Below the pieces are notes generated by a model. It worked only from the letters and a program-made list of their open reading frames with translations, did no database searches and was not told the DNA's origin. This document shows positions 25,518 to 33,473 of a stretch of 64,000 nucleotides of DNA, piece by piece (within the stretch, counting starts at the first letter, position 1; the number at the start of each line of letters is the position of its first letter). Source of the DNA: Streptomyces sp. Act143. GTDB lineage: Bacteria > Actinomycetota > Actinomycetes > Streptomycetales > Streptomycetaceae. The DNA lies in contig NZ_QFRX01000001.1 of NCBI RefSeq assembly GCF_003143935.1, positions 4,629,201 to 4,693,200 on the forward strand. The letters run 5' to 3'. A program made the translations under genes and the position numbers.

Positions 25518-26084
25518 ATGAACCACGCCCAGCTCACCGCCCTCGGCCGAGCCCTCCGCCTCCTCGGCGAGCACGGCGAGGCCCTCACCGCCGACACCCC
25601 GGACGCCAAGCTGCACGAGGTGAAGGCCGACATCAAGCGCGCCCTGGAGCTGCTCGACGAGAGCGTCACCGGCGCCGCCCCCAGCACCCGCTGCGCCGAG
25701 CACCCGAACGGGCCCGTCGACGAGAACGCCCCCGACCTGTGCCTGCTCTGCGAGACCCGGCGCCGCGCCGCCCGCCGCGCCTCCATCAACGGCCCCGCCC
25801 AGACCGGCCCCAACGCGACCGCCCCCTCTCGCTACGGCGTCCGGGACGACCGCCCCCAGCCGCAGCAGCGCTGGCTGCCCGAGCTGTGGAACGGGCAGGA
25901 GTGGCAGCTGTGCGGCACCCCGCGCCGGGACCGCCGGGAGGCCGAGCTGTACCTGGCGGCGGCCCGCAGGGGGCCGCGCGCCGCGATGGCGTACCGGCTC
26001 GTGCACGAGTTCACCGACTACGAGGTGCTGCGGGTGTGGGGGACGCCGGTGAAGGTGGACATCGAGCCGCTGGGGAACCTGTGA
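25518..26084 (+). CDS. Hypothetical protein
   Basis: The product is 188 residues. A helical N-terminus (residues 1-50, with ALRLLGEHGEAL and IKRALELLDE) is followed by a Cys/His cluster (RCAEHP and LCLLCETRRRAARR) that may bind zinc, then a C-terminal domain with WLPELWNGQEWQLCG and a short strand-rich end. I do not recognise the family. It is convergent with the MFS gene, whose stop lies 37 bases away. Confidence 0.6.
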   Translation: MNHAQLTALGRALRLLGEHGEALTADTPDAKLHEVKADIKRALELLDESVTGAAPSTRCAEHPNGPVDENAPDLCLLCETRRRAARRASINGPAQTGPNATAPSRYGVRDDRPQPQQRWLPELWNGQEWQLCGTPRRDRREAELYLAAARRGPRAAMAYRLVHEFTDYEVLRVWGTPVKVDIEPLGNL

Positions 26085-26120
26085 GCACGCCGAAGAGGTC
26101 CCCCAGCCGTCCTCCCGGGC

Positions 26121-27575
26121 CTACGACTTGGCCGCCACCTCCGGCGACCCCGCCGCCATGGGCGCTGCCACGCCCCCTGCCGGCTGCTGCCGCGGGATGA
26201 AGGAAGCGACCGCGAAGGCGAGCAGGGCCGCGCCGGCGCCCACCGCCAGGACCACCTTGAAGCCGTTCTCCGAGGGCAGCGCGTAGCCGCCGAAGTCCGT
26301 CGTCAGCTGGGCGAGGATGACGCCCGCGATGGCGCTCGCCGACGAGGTGCCGATCGATCGCATCAGGGTGTTGAGGCTGTTCGCCGCCGCCGTCTCCGAT
26401 GCCGGGACGGCGCCCATGATGAGCGCGGGCATCGAGCCGTAGGTGAAGCCGATGCCGGCGCCGATGACGCAGGCGGTGAGCACGAAGTGCCAGACCTCCG
26501 ACATCAGCACGATGTTGAGGCCGTAGCCCGCCGCCACGATCAGCGCGCCGATCATCAGCGTGACCTTCGGGCCCCGGGCCTTGGAGACGGCCGCCGAGAG
26601 CGGGGCCGTGGCCATCATGACCAGGCCGGACGGGGCCATCACCAGACCGGCGACCAGCATCGACCTGCCGAGGCCGTAACCCGTCTGTGCGGGCAGCTGG
26701 AGCAGCTGCGGCAGGACCAGCGACATGGCGAACATGGCGAACCCGACCGCGATCGAGGCCAGGTTGGTGACCAGGACCTGACGGCGGGCGGTGGTGCGGA
26801 GGTCGACCAGCGGCTGGTCGGTGCGCAGCTCGTACCAGCCCCAGGCGAGCAGGATCACGACGGCCGCGGCGAACAGGCCGAGGGTCGTGCCGCTGGTCCA
26901 GCCCCAGTCCGCGCCCTTGGAGATGCCGAGCAGCAGGCAGATCAGACCGGCCGCCATGCCGAGGCCGCCCAGCAGGTCGAAGCGGCCGCCGGTGCGCACC
27001 TCGGACTCGGGGACCAGCCCGAGGACCAGGCCGCCGGCGACGACGCCCAGCACCGCCGAGGTCCAGAACAGCACGTGCCAGCTGAAGTTGTCGGCGATGA
27101 GGGCCGCGGCGGGCAGACCCAGCGCGCCGCCGATGCCGAGGGAGGCGCTCATCAGGGCGGTGGCTCCGGCCAGCCGCTCCGCCGGGAGCTCGTCGCGCAT
27201 GATGCTGATGCCGAGCGGGATCACACCGGAGGCCAGGCCCTGGAGGGCACGGCCGACGATCATCGGTATGAGGGAGTCGCTCAGCGCGCACACGACCGAG
27301 CCCGCCACCAGCATGACGACGCTGATCAGCAGCATCCGGCGCTTGCCGAACATGTCGCCGAGCCGCCCGACGACCGGCGTGGCGACCGCGGCGGCGAGCA
27401 GTGTGGCGGTGACCGCCCAGGCGGTGTCGGAGGCGGGGGCGTCGAGGAGCCTCGGCAGCTCCGGGACGATCGGGATCACCAGGGTCTGCATCAGCGAGAC
27501 CACGATTCCGGCGAAGGCCAGCACCGCCACCACGGCGTTCGGCCGTGATGGTGCTGCGGCAGGGGCGTCGGACAT
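26121..27575 (-). CDS. MFS drug transporter, DHA2-like
   Basis: The product is 484 residues from ATG 27575, with GGAGG upstream. About fourteen hydrophobic helices fit the DHA2 (EmrB/QacA) group: motif A GRLGDMFGKRRMLL near residue 70, and motif C-like ASLGIGGALGLPAAALIADNFSWHVLFW near 140-170. It probably exports a small drug-like compound using the proton gradient. A strong palindrome lies 42 bases upstream of the start and probably binds a MarR- or TetR-type repressor, but no such gene lies next to it. Confidence 0.88.
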   Translation of the reverse strand: MSDAPAAAPSRPNAVVAVLAFAGIVVSLMQTLVIPIVPELPRLLDAPASDTAWAVTATLLAAAVATPVVGRLGDMFGKRRMLLISVVMLVAGSVVCALSDSLIPMIVGRALQGLASGVIPLGISIMRDELPAERLAGATALMSASLGIGGALGLPAAALIADNFSWHVLFWTSAVLGVVAGGLVLGLVPESEVRTGGRFDLLGGLGMAAGLICLLLGISKGADWGWTSGTTLGLFAAAVVILLAWGWYELRTDQPLVDLRTTARRQVLVTNLASIAVGFAMFAMSLVLPQLLQLPAQTGYGLGRSMLVAGLVMAPSGLVMMATAPLSAAVSKARGPKVTLMIGALIVAAGYGLNIVLMSEVWHFVLTACVIGAGIGFTYGSMPALIMGAVPASETAAANSLNTLMRSIGTSSASAIAGVILAQLTTDFGGYALPSENGFKVVLAVGAGAALLAFAVASFIPRQQPAGGVAAPMAAGSPEVAAKS

Positions 27576-27616
27576 GACTGGGGGCCTCCATCGGCTAGTA
27601 CTTGACCGAGGCAACC

Positions 27617-27638
27617 TTAAGTCAGTTGATTGACTTAA
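27617..27638. promoter_or_regulatory. Palindromic operator of the MFS gene
   Basis: TTAAGTCA and TGACTTAA form a perfect 8-bp inverted repeat with a 6-base spacer, in an AT-rich island that also supplies a TGACTT -35-like box for the minus strand. This is typical of MarR-family sites. Confidence 0.65.
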
Positions 27639-27701
27639 CCAAGTGACGCAGATCAGCGCGGGGGTCGCGGCAGCACGTACCGCGACCCCCGCGCCGTGGC
27701 A

Positions 27702-28826
27702 TCAGCTCAGCGACTGCAGCGCCGCCGCGTCGTACGGCTTCAGCTCGTCGAAGCGGTCCGCGAGGACCTTCGCCGCCCACTCCGGGTCCTGGAGCAGCGC
27801 CCGGCCGACGGCGACGAGGTCGAACTCGTCGCGCTCCAGCCGGTCGAGGAGCTCGTCGAGGCCCTTGACCGGGGAGCCCTCGCCCACGAACGCCTTGATG
27901 AAGTCGCCGTCCAGGCCGACCGAGCCGACGGTGATGACCGGCTTGCCGGTGAGCTTCTTGGTCCAGCCCGCGAGGTTGAGGTCGGCGCCCTCGAACTCCG
28001 GGAGCCAGTAGCGGCGCGTGGAGGCGTGGAAGGCGTCGACGCCGGCGGCGGCGAGCGGGGTCAGGATGGCCTCCAGCTCCTCCGGGGTCTCGGCGAGCCG
28101 GGCGTCGTAGGCCTCCTGCTTCCACTGCGAGTAGCGGAAGATGATCGGGAAGTCGGCGGAGACGGTCTCGCGGACGGCGGCGACGATCTCGGCGGCGAAC
28201 TTGGTGCGGGCGACCGGGTCACCGCCGTAGGCGTCCGTGCGGCGGTTGGTGCCCGCCCACAGGAACTGGTCGACCAGGTAGCCGTGCGCGCCGTGGATCT
28301 CCACGCCGTCCATGCCGATGCGCTCGGCGGCGGCAGCGGCCTCGGCGAAGGCGCCGATGACGTCGTCGATGTCGCGCTGGGTCATGGCCGTGCCGGTGGG
28401 CTCGGTCGCGCCGATGCGCAGGCCGGAGGGGCCGACCGCGGGGGCCTCGGGGACGGGGTTCTGCCCCTCCTTGCGGACCATGCCGATGTGCCACAGCTGC
28501 GGGACGATGGTGCCGCCCGCCGCGTGCACGTCCGCGGCGACCTGCCGCCAGCCCGCGAGCTGCTCCTCACCGTGGAAGCGCGGGACGCGGCTGCTCTGCC
28601 CGGCCGAGTCGTGGCCGACGTAGGTCCCCTCGGTGACGACCAGACCGACGCCCGCCGCCGCGCGCCGCGCGTAGTACGACGCGACGTCCGCGCCCGGGAT
28701 GCCGCCCGGGGAGAACATGCGGGTCATCGGCGCCATCACGATGCGGTTCGGGACGGTCAGGCCGTTGATCGTGATCGGCCGCGACAGGATCTCGGCGGCA
28801 CGGGAGGCGGGGGCGGAGGCGGTCAC
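27702..28826 (-). CDS. Old-yellow-enzyme family NADH:flavin oxidoreductase
   Basis: The product is 374 residues from GTG 28826. It is an FMN TIM-barrel enzyme: N-terminal LTVPNRIVMAPMTRMFS, the HGAHGYLVDQFLW block near residue 195, NRRTDAYGG, and the C-terminal FMN phosphate site DLVAVGRALLQDPEW. It reduces activated alkenes or quinones with NAD(P)H; the physiological substrate is unknown. The convergent-looking neighbour is the MFS gene, in the same orientation 126 bases further on. The groEL2 terminator separates it from groEL2. Confidence 0.88.
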   Translation of the reverse strand: MTASAPASRAAEILSRPITINGLTVPNRIVMAPMTRMFSPGGIPGADVASYYARRAAAGVGLVVTEGTYVGHDSAGQSSRVPRFHGEEQLAGWRQVAADVHAAGGTIVPQLWHIGMVRKEGQNPVPEAPAVGPSGLRIGATEPTGTAMTQRDIDDVIGAFAEAAAAAERIGMDGVEIHGAHGYLVDQFLWAGTNRRTDAYGGDPVARTKFAAEIVAAVRETVSADFPIIFRYSQWKQEAYDARLAETPEELEAILTPLAAAGVDAFHASTRRYWLPEFEGADLNLAGWTKKLTGKPVITVGSVGLDGDFIKAFVGEGSPVKGLDELLDRLERDEFDLVAVGRALLQDPEWAAKVLADRFDELKPYDAAALQSLS

Positions 28827-28931
28827 GCGGGGCTCCTTGGAGGTGACTCATCTGACCAGCTGGTATGTGCGTACGCATTGTTGCACCCCCTTAAGTAATT
28901 GGCTGTGTGGCGCCTCACACCCGGAAAAAGC

Positions 28932-28975
28932 CCGAGGGCGGCACCCCCTGCCTGCGCAGGAAGTGCCGCCCTCGG
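28932..28975 (-). terminator. groEL2 terminator
   Basis: A perfect 13-bp stem (28932-28944 with 28963-28975) is followed on the minus strand by a CTTTTT run, a classic intrinsic terminator downstream of groEL2. Confidence 0.9.
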
Positions 28976-29015
28976 TAAGGACGTTGATCAACCGGAGCCG
29001 GAGCTCCTCGGTCGA

Positions 29016-30638
29016 TCAGAAGTCCATGTCACCGCCCGGCATGCCGCCACCGGCGGGCGCGGCGGCCTTCTCCGGCTTGTCGGCGATGACGGCCTCGGTG
29101 GTGAGGAAGAGCGCGGCGATGGAGGCGGCGTTCTGCAGGGCAGAGCGGGTCACCTTCGCCGGGTCGATGATGCCTTCCTTGACCAGGTCGACGTACTCAC
29201 CGGTCGCGGCGTTGAGGCCGTGACCCGGGGTGAGGTTGCGGACCTTCTCCACCACGACGCCGCCCTCGAGGCCGGCGTTCACGGCGATCTGCTTCAGCGG
29301 GGCCTCCAGGGCGAGCTTGACGGCGGCAGCGCCGGTCGCCTCGTCACCCTCCAGCTCCAGCTTCTCGAAGACACCGGAGGCCTGGAGCAGGGCCACGCCA
29401 CCACCGGCGACGATGCCCTCCTCGACGGCCGCCTTGGCGTTGCGCACGGCGTCCTCGATGCGGTGCTTGCGCTCCTTGAGCTCGACCTCGGTCGCGGCAC
29501 CGGCCTTGATGACGGCGACGCCACCGGCGAGCTTGGCCAGGCGCTCCTGGAGCTTCTCGCGGTCGTAGTCCGAGTCGCTGTTCTCGATCTCGGCGCGGAT
29601 CTGGTTCACGCGACCGGCGACCTGGTCGGCGGAGCCGGCACCGTCGACGATGGTGGTCTCGTCCTTGGTGATGACGACCTTGCGGGCGCGGCCCAGGAGG
29701 TCCAGGGTCGCGTTCTCCAGCTTGAGGCCGACCTCCTCGGAGATGACCTCGCCGCCCGTGAGGATGGCGATGTCGCCGAGCATGGCCTTGCGGCGGTCGC
29801 CGAAGCCCGGGGCCTTGACGGCGACGGACTTGAAGGTGCCGCGGATCTTGTTGACGACCAGGGTCGACAGGGCCTCGCCCTCGACGTCCTCGGCGATGAT
29901 CAGCAGCGGCTTGCCCGACTGCATGACCTTCTCCAGGAGCGGGAGCAGGTCCTTGACGGAGCCGATCTTGGAGTTGGCGATGAGGATGTACGGGTCGTCG
30001 AGCGACGCCTCCATCCGCTCCATGTCGGTGGCGAAGTACGCCGAGATGTAGCCCTTGTCGAAGCGCATACCCTCGGTGAGCTCCAGCTCCAGACCGAAGG
30101 TCTGGGACTCCTCGACGGTGATGACGCCTTCCTTGCCGACCTTGTCCATCGCCTCGGCGATGAGCTCGCCGATCTGGGTGTCGGCGGCGGAGATGGAGGC
30201 CGTGGAAGCGATCTGCTCCTTGGTCTCGACATCCTTCGCCTGCTCCAGCAGGGCACCGGAGACGGCCTCGACGGCCTTCTCGATACCGCGCTTCAGCGCC
30301 ATCGGGTTGGCACCGGCGGCCACGTTGCGCAGACCCTCGCGGACCAGCGCCTGGGCGAGAACGGTCGCGGTGGTCGTACCGTCACCGGCGACGTCGTCCG
30401 TCTTCTTGGCGACTTCCTTGACCAGCTCGGCGCCGATCTTCTCGTACGGGTCCTCGAGCTCGATCTCCTTGGCGATGGAGACACCATCGTTGGTGATCGT
30501 GGGGGCGCCCCACTTCTTCTCGAGGACGACGTTGCGACCCTTGGGGCCGAGCGTCACCTTGACGGCGTCCGCGAGCTGGTTCATGCCGCGCTCGAGGCCG
30601 CGCCGCGCCTCCTCGTCGAACGCGATGATCTTGGCCAT
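29016..30638 (-). CDS. groEL2: Chaperonin GroEL2 (60 kDa)
   Basis: The product is 540 residues from ATG 30638. It forms the ATP-driven folding chamber in the cytoplasm. Seen: MAKIIAFDEEARRGLERG, the ATP-binding VTLGPKGRNVVLEKKWGAP region, DDVAGDGTTTATVLAQAL near residue 86, and the C-terminal Gly/Met-rich tail GGGMPGGDMDF. The Met-rich tail, and the lack of a groES next door, identify the stand-alone GroEL2 paralogue rather than the groES-groEL1 operon. Two CIRCE elements upstream indicate HrcA repression and heat induction. Confidence 0.96.
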   Translation of the reverse strand: MAKIIAFDEEARRGLERGMNQLADAVKVTLGPKGRNVVLEKKWGAPTITNDGVSIAKEIELEDPYEKIGAELVKEVAKKTDDVAGDGTTTATVLAQALVREGLRNVAAGANPMALKRGIEKAVEAVSGALLEQAKDVETKEQIASTASISAADTQIGELIAEAMDKVGKEGVITVEESQTFGLELELTEGMRFDKGYISAYFATDMERMEASLDDPYILIANSKIGSVKDLLPLLEKVMQSGKPLLIIAEDVEGEALSTLVVNKIRGTFKSVAVKAPGFGDRRKAMLGDIAILTGGEVISEEVGLKLENATLDLLGRARKVVITKDETTIVDGAGSADQVAGRVNQIRAEIENSDSDYDREKLQERLAKLAGGVAVIKAGAATEVELKERKHRIEDAVRNAKAAVEEGIVAGGGVALLQASGVFEKLELEGDEATGAAAVKLALEAPLKQIAVNAGLEGGVVVEKVRNLTPGHGLNAATGEYVDLVKEGIIDPAKVTRSALQNAASIAALFLTTEAVIADKPEKAAAPAGGGMPGGDMDF

Positions 30639-30765
30639 GTGAAGTGGTCCCTCCAGGACTGGGGGTGATTCCTTCGGACCGCGCCCGCGCCCGCGACGGA
30701 CGGCCTGCCTGCCTCGTGGTTCCTTGCCCCACCCGGCCTGCGGCCTCACCGACCCGGTCCTTCTT

Positions 30766-30792
30766 TGTCACTCTCACCTTCAGAGTGCTAAC
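30766..30792 (-). promoter_or_regulatory. CIRCE element 2 (HrcA site), proximal
   Basis: On the minus strand: TTAGCACTC, 9 bases, GAGTGACAA. The first arm is perfect and the second matches 7 of 9 positions of the CIRCE consensus. Confidence 0.8.
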
Positions 30793-30801
30793 GCCAATGA
30801 T

Positions 30802-30828
30802 TAGCACTCGACCCCTGCGAGTGCAAGC
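30802..30828 (-). promoter_or_regulatory. CIRCE element 1 (HrcA site), distal
   Basis: On the minus strand: CTTGCACTC, 9 bases, GAGTGCTAA. The second arm is perfect and the first matches 7 of 9. Together with the proximal copy, only 9 bases away, it gives a tandem HrcA site before groEL2. Confidence 0.8.
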
Positions 30829-30896
30829 GCCTCTCGGGATCGAGCGACCCTGCCCACGCCCCGCACCACCAGGCCCGTACCGGCTCCGGACAGGCC

Positions 30897-30932
30897 GAAG
30901 GGCCCGCACCCCTCACGAGGTGCGAGCCCTTC
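30897..30932 (-). terminator. Terminator of cold shock gene
   Basis: A 14-bp stem with one mismatch (30897-30910 with 30919-30932) and an 8-base loop lies just downstream of the cold shock protein stop. Confidence 0.75.
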
Positions 30933-30970
30933 AGCAGAAGACGTCGCTTGCGGTTTGGTCGGTCGCGCGA

Positions 30971-31174
30971 TCAGGCGGTGACGCGAACCATGTCGGCCTG
31001 CGGGCCCTTCTGGCCCTGCGAGATCTCGAACTCCACCCGCTGGCCTTCTTCCAGGGTGCGGTACCCGTCCATCTGGATCGCGCTGTAGTGGACGAAAACA
31101 TCCGCACCACCGTCGACCGCGATGAAGCCGTACCCCTTCTCCGCGTTGAACCACTTGACGGTGCCCTGAGCCAT
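30971..31174 (-). CDS. Cold shock protein (CspA/ScoF type)
   Basis: The product is 67 residues from ATG 31174, with GGGGAG 8 bases upstream. The complete single cold-shock domain has GTVKWFNAEKGYGFIAV (RNP1) and DVFVHYSAI (RNP2), typical length and no extension. It acts as an RNA chaperone. It has its own terminator; upstream lies a 450-base, relatively AT-rich stretch that probably carries its promoter and leader. Confidence 0.95.
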   Translation of the reverse strand: MAQGTVKWFNAEKGYGFIAVDGGADVFVHYSAIQMDGYRTLEEGQRVEFEISQGQKGPQADMVRVTA

Positions 31175-31377
31175 GCCTAACTCCCCTATTACTGGCCCTT
31201 GCACAGATCCACACTTCGCGGATCCGGGTCAGACCTCACCCCCCACGGATTGGGGGCGTGCGCCGGAACGCGTCGACCGCGGCTGAATGTATCTGTCCAA
31301 CTGCCGTCTGCAACAGGTCAATCGGACGAGAATTCTGGACGTGCGGGGTCCGGAATGTAGTGAGAATTCGCCCGAAT

Positions 31378-31524
31378 TCAGGGCAAGTCGGGCCTCATAA
31401 AAGGCACAAAACTCGCAAAGGAACCACACACTTTGGCTGCTTCTCGTCGCAAGTGGAGCAGGTACTCATATGCGTGTGGCATGGAAGGCGCAGCAGCTTC
31501 CCCAACTGTACCGCGCTCAACCAT
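31378..31524 (-). CDS. Candidate small ORF, 48 residues
   Basis: An ORF on the minus strand, MVERGTVGEAAAPS then HAYEYLLHLRREAAKVCG and SFASFVPFMRPDLP, stops at TGA 31378-31380. GGAGGGGG lies about 9 bases before the ATG, but that string is also the 3' arm of the thrC-moaD terminator. The predicted peptide has an amphipathic helix and one Cys and does not look like a shadow. Codon use is AT-richer than its neighbours, which argues against an ordinary gene. It occupies most of the 452-base gap 31175-31626. Confidence 0.35.
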   Translation of the reverse strand: MVERGTVGEAAAPSMPHAYEYLLHLRREAAKVCGSFASFVPFMRPDLP

Positions 31525-31529
31525 AGAGA

Positions 31530-31564
31530 ATTGCCCCCTCCGCTTCTCTCACGGAGGGGGCAAT
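31530..31564 (-). terminator. Terminator of thrC-moaD operon
   Basis: A perfect 13-bp stem (31530-31542 with 31552-31564) and a 9-base loop lies 60 bases downstream of the sulfur-carrier gene stop. T-rich sequence follows on the minus strand. Confidence 0.85.
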
Positions 31565-31626
31565 CCGATGAACTCTCGGTAATAGGCGTTACCGAAGGTA
31601 ATGATCAGTCATTCGGTCAGCCGCGG

Positions 31627-31902
31627 TCAGCCGCCGGCGACGGCCGGAATGATCGAGACGCCCGCGCCGTCCGGGGTGGCGGTCTCCAGGCCCTGCTCGA
31701 AGCGGACGTCGTCGTCGTTCACGTACACGTTGACGAACCGGCGCAGCTTGCCCTGGTCGTCGAGGACGCGGGCGGCGATACCGGTGTGGTTCTTCTCCAG
31801 GTCGGCGATGACGTCGGCGAGGGTGGCACCCTCGGCGGCGACCTCGGCCCGACCGCCGGTGTAGGTACGCAGGATGGTGGGGATGCGGACGGTCACGCTC
31901 AT
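31627..31902 (-). CDS. MoaD/ThiS-like sulfur carrier protein
   Basis: The product is 91 residues from ATG 31902, which overlaps the thrC-like stop by 4 bases (ATGA), so the two are translationally coupled. It has the beta-grasp ubiquitin-like pattern (MSVTVRIPTILRTYTGG, then ATLADVIADLEKNHTGIAARVLDDQG and RRFVNVYVNDDDVR) and ends exactly in the diglycine AVAGG needed for adenylation and thiocarboxylate formation. It is closest in style to CysO/MoaD carriers. It probably delivers sulfide to a PLP enzyme; the adjacent ThrC-like protein is the obvious candidate. No E1-like activator or JAB protease is in the window. Confidence 0.85.
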   Translation of the reverse strand: MSVTVRIPTILRTYTGGRAEVAAEGATLADVIADLEKNHTGIAARVLDDQGKLRRFVNVYVNDDDVRFEQGLETATPDGAGVSIIPAVAGG

Positions 31903-33182
31903 GCGAGGCCAGCCTCTCGGAAGGAGTCCAGGTTCGGGCGGATGGTGGCGGTGAGGCCGGTGCCGGCCACCGCGTCGAGGGTCTTGAGGCCGTCGCCGGT
32001 GTTGAGGACGACGGTGGTGAGCGTCGGGTCGAGGAGACCGTTCTCGATCAGCTTGCGGGTCACGCCGACCGTCACGCCACCGGCGGTCTCCGCGAAGATG
32101 CCCTCCGTGCGGGCCAGCAGCTTGATCGCGTCGACGATCTGCTCGTCGGTCACGTCCTCCACCGCACCGCCGGTGCGCCGGGCGATGTCGAGGACGTACG
32201 GGCCGTCGGCCGGGTTGCCGATGGCGAGGGACTTGGCGATGGTGTCCGGCTTCTGCGGCCGCACCACGTCGTGGCCCGCCTTGTAGGCGACCGACACCGG
32301 CGAGCACCCCTCCGCCTGCGCACCGAAGATCTTGTACGGCTTGTCCTCGACGAGCCCGAGCTTGATCAGCTCCTGCAGCCCCTTGTCGATCTTCGTGAGC
32401 TGGGAGCCGGAGGCGATGGGCACCACGAGCTGGTCGGGGAGCTGCCAGCCGAGCTGCTCGCAGATCTCGTACGCCAGGGTCTTGGAGCCCTCCGCGTAGT
32501 ACGGCCGCAGGTTGACGTTGACGAAGCCCCAGCCCTCGCCGGCCGGGTCGCCGATCAGCTCGGAACAGAAGCGGTTGACGTCGTCGTAGTTGCCCTCGAT
32601 GCCGACGAGCTCACCGCCGTATACAGCGGCCATGACGACCTTGCCCTGCTCCAGGTCGTGCGGGATGAACACGCAGGACCGGAAGCCGGCGCGGGCGGCG
32701 GCGGCGCCGACGGCACCGGCGAGGTTGCCGGTGGAGGAGCAGGACAGGGTGGTGAAGCCGAAGGCACGGGCGGCCTCCAGGGCCTGGGCGACCACGCGGT
32801 CCTTGAAGGAGTGCGTCGGGTTGCCGGAGTCGTCCTTCACGAAGAGCTTGCCGGTGTCGACACCGAGCTCGCGGGCGAGGTTGTCGGCCTTGACGAGCTT
32901 GGTCCAGCCGGGGTTGATGTTCGGCTTGTCGGCCACGTCCGCGGGGACGGGCAGCAGGGGCGCGTAGCGCCAGATGTTCGCGGGTCCCGCCTCGATGCGC
33001 TTGCGGAGCTCCTCGGTGTCGTAGGCCGAGAAGTCGTAGGCGATCTCCAGCGGGCCGAAACACTCCTCGCAGGCGAAGACCGGGCCGAGCGGTACGCGGT
33101 GACCGCACTCGCGGCAGCTCAGCGCCGCGGCGGGACCCAGATCGACGGAGTTCGTGGTGCTTGCAACAGTCTGCGCAGCCAT
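31899..33182 (-). CDS. thrC: Threonine synthase-like PLP enzyme with N-terminal zinc ribbon
   Basis: The product is 427 residues from ATG 33182; in-frame starts at 33206 and 33215 also exist but overlap the riboswitch. The N-terminus has two CxxC pairs (LSCRECGHRV and FACEECFGPLE), a zinc ribbon. The fold-type II PLP core follows, with the Schiff-base lysine in NPTHSFKDR near residue 115 and the phosphate loop SCSSTGNLAGAVG. Threonine synthase turns O-phosphohomoserine into threonine. Its SAM riboswitch and coupling to a sulfur carrier are unexpected for threonine synthesis and suggest a sulfur-transfer variant, perhaps making homocysteine. A separate hom-thrC-thrB cluster is known in Streptomyces. 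Confidence 0.85.
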   Translation of the reverse strand: MAAQTVASTTNSVDLGPAAALSCRECGHRVPLGPVFACEECFGPLEIAYDFSAYDTEELRKRIEAGPANIWRYAPLLPVPADVADKPNINPGWTKLVKADNLARELGVDTGKLFVKDDSGNPTHSFKDRVVAQALEAARAFGFTTLSCSSTGNLAGAVGAAAARAGFRSCVFIPHDLEQGKVVMAAVYGGELVGIEGNYDDVNRFCSELIGDPAGEGWGFVNVNLRPYYAEGSKTLAYEICEQLGWQLPDQLVVPIASGSQLTKIDKGLQELIKLGLVEDKPYKIFGAQAEGCSPVSVAYKAGHDVVRPQKPDTIAKSLAIGNPADGPYVLDIARRTGGAVEDVTDEQIVDAIKLLARTEGIFAETAGGVTVGVTRKLIENGLLDPTLTTVVLNTGDGLKTLDAVAGTGLTATIRPNLDSFREAGLA

Positions 33183-33201
33183 GGAGGCGAGGCCCTTTCT
33201 C

Positions 33202-33336
33202 CTCATCTTCCTCACGACGCATCTCGCCGTGAGACGGATTTGGCACCTTCCCTAGCCGGGAGCCTCGCGTGAACGAGACCGGCTGGAGGGTTGCCGGGGC
33301 TTCATCGGGCCGTATCCCTCTGCCCCTCTGGATGAG
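33202..33336 (-). promoter_or_regulatory. SAM-I (S-box) riboswitch
   Basis: Minus strand, 5' to 3': P1 CTCATC (33336-33331), CAGAGGGGCAGAGGGA, GGCCC-ATGAA-CCC, GGCAACC, a variable P3 arm, GGTGCCAAATCC, P4 CTCACGGCG with CGTCGTGAG, then GAAGATGAG closing P1 (33207-33202). All core S-box signatures are present and in order. The closing strand runs into GAGGAGAAAGGG, the ribosome binding region of the thrC-like gene, so SAM probably blocks translation. Confidence 0.93.
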
Positions 33337-33473
33337 CGGTATGAAGTTGTGGTCGGCGGGTCTGCAGGACATGCGATGGTCACCCGCGTTGTTCAAGACT
33401 GTAACCGACGACCTGGACAGTTGAGATAGTCGTCCGAACCGCGAGATGGATCACATGTGAAGGAGCCGCCTAC

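Noticed and set aside
30784..30810. A single inverted repeat GAGTGCTAA-N9-TTAGCACTC as CIRCE
   Set aside because: The arm order is reversed relative to CIRCE; the two real elements flank it and share these arms.
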